From Gammaproteobacteria bacterium (GTDB lineage: Bacteria > Gemmatimonadota > Gemmatimonadetes > Longimicrobiales > Gaopeijiaceae), in NCBI GenBank assembly GCA_024638345.1, contig JAHEKL010000175.1:1-6113 (forward strand): 6,113 bases of DNA, written 5' to 3'. The position numbers were made by a program, and so were the translations under genes. This document shows, piece after piece, positions 6,067-6,113 of this stretch. Numbering within the stretch: position 1 is the stretch's first letter; every line of letters begins with the position of its first letter. The notes below the pieces were generated by a model. That model made no database searches and had not been told where the DNA came from. It saw only the letters and a program-made list of their open reading frames with translations.

Positions 6067-6113
6067 GCGCGCAGTAGTTCGGTGACTCAGAGACGATAAG
6101 AGGATTCCAATCA

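Noticed and set aside
5237..6085. Long plus-strand open frame of 282 codons opposite the FAD oxidoreductase
   Set aside because: The minus frame has clear FAD-binding and BBE motifs and a strong ribosome binding site; the plus frame shows no family motif and is a GC-rich antisense shadow.

Overview
The window is GC-rich bacterial DNA packed with four complete protein genes: two on the minus strand at the outer ends and two on the plus strand in the middle. No rRNA, tRNA, CRISPR array, insertion sequence or other mobile element is visible. Gene content (a multihaem cytochrome with a C-terminal helical region, a bacterial PAL-like NHL propeller lipoprotein, a GAF-GGDEF protein, a BBE-type flavoprotein), GTG starts and GC-rich third positions fit a free-living Gram-negative, for example Gemmatimonadota, Acidobacteriota or a myxobacterial-type lineage. 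That assignment is inference from style only; no marker gene is present.

Layout. Positions 1-70 lie downstream of the cytochrome gene and may hold the start of a further minus-strand gene cut by the window edge. Positions 71-2011 (minus) encode an exported or membrane-anchored cytochrome c with eight CXXCH sites. A 232-bp divergent intergenic region (2012-2243) follows, with a small perfect hairpin touching the cytochrome start codon. Positions 2244-3395 (plus) encode a lipoprotein that is a six-bladed NHL propeller related to peptidyl-alpha-hydroxyglycine alpha-amidating lyase (PAL). After 157 bp, 3553-4629 (plus) encodes a GAF-GGDEF cyclic-dinucleotide enzyme. Only 7 bp separates its stop from the stop of the convergent gene at 4637-6055 (minus), a berberine-bridge-type FAD-linked oxidoreductase with a good Shine-Dalgarno sequence.

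How they work together. The divergent cytochrome and propeller lipoprotein are both predicted to act outside the cytoplasm and could share control from 2012-2243. The GGDEF protein and the flavoprotein have no evident link to them or to each other. I do not see a clear new multi-gene system. The most interesting points are residue-level: the GGDEF domain keeps its metal and catalytic residues but has lost both guanine-contacting residues and the inhibitory-site arginine, and the PAL-like protein keeps two zinc histidines and two arginines but has altered the catalytic tyrosine and the third zinc ligand.
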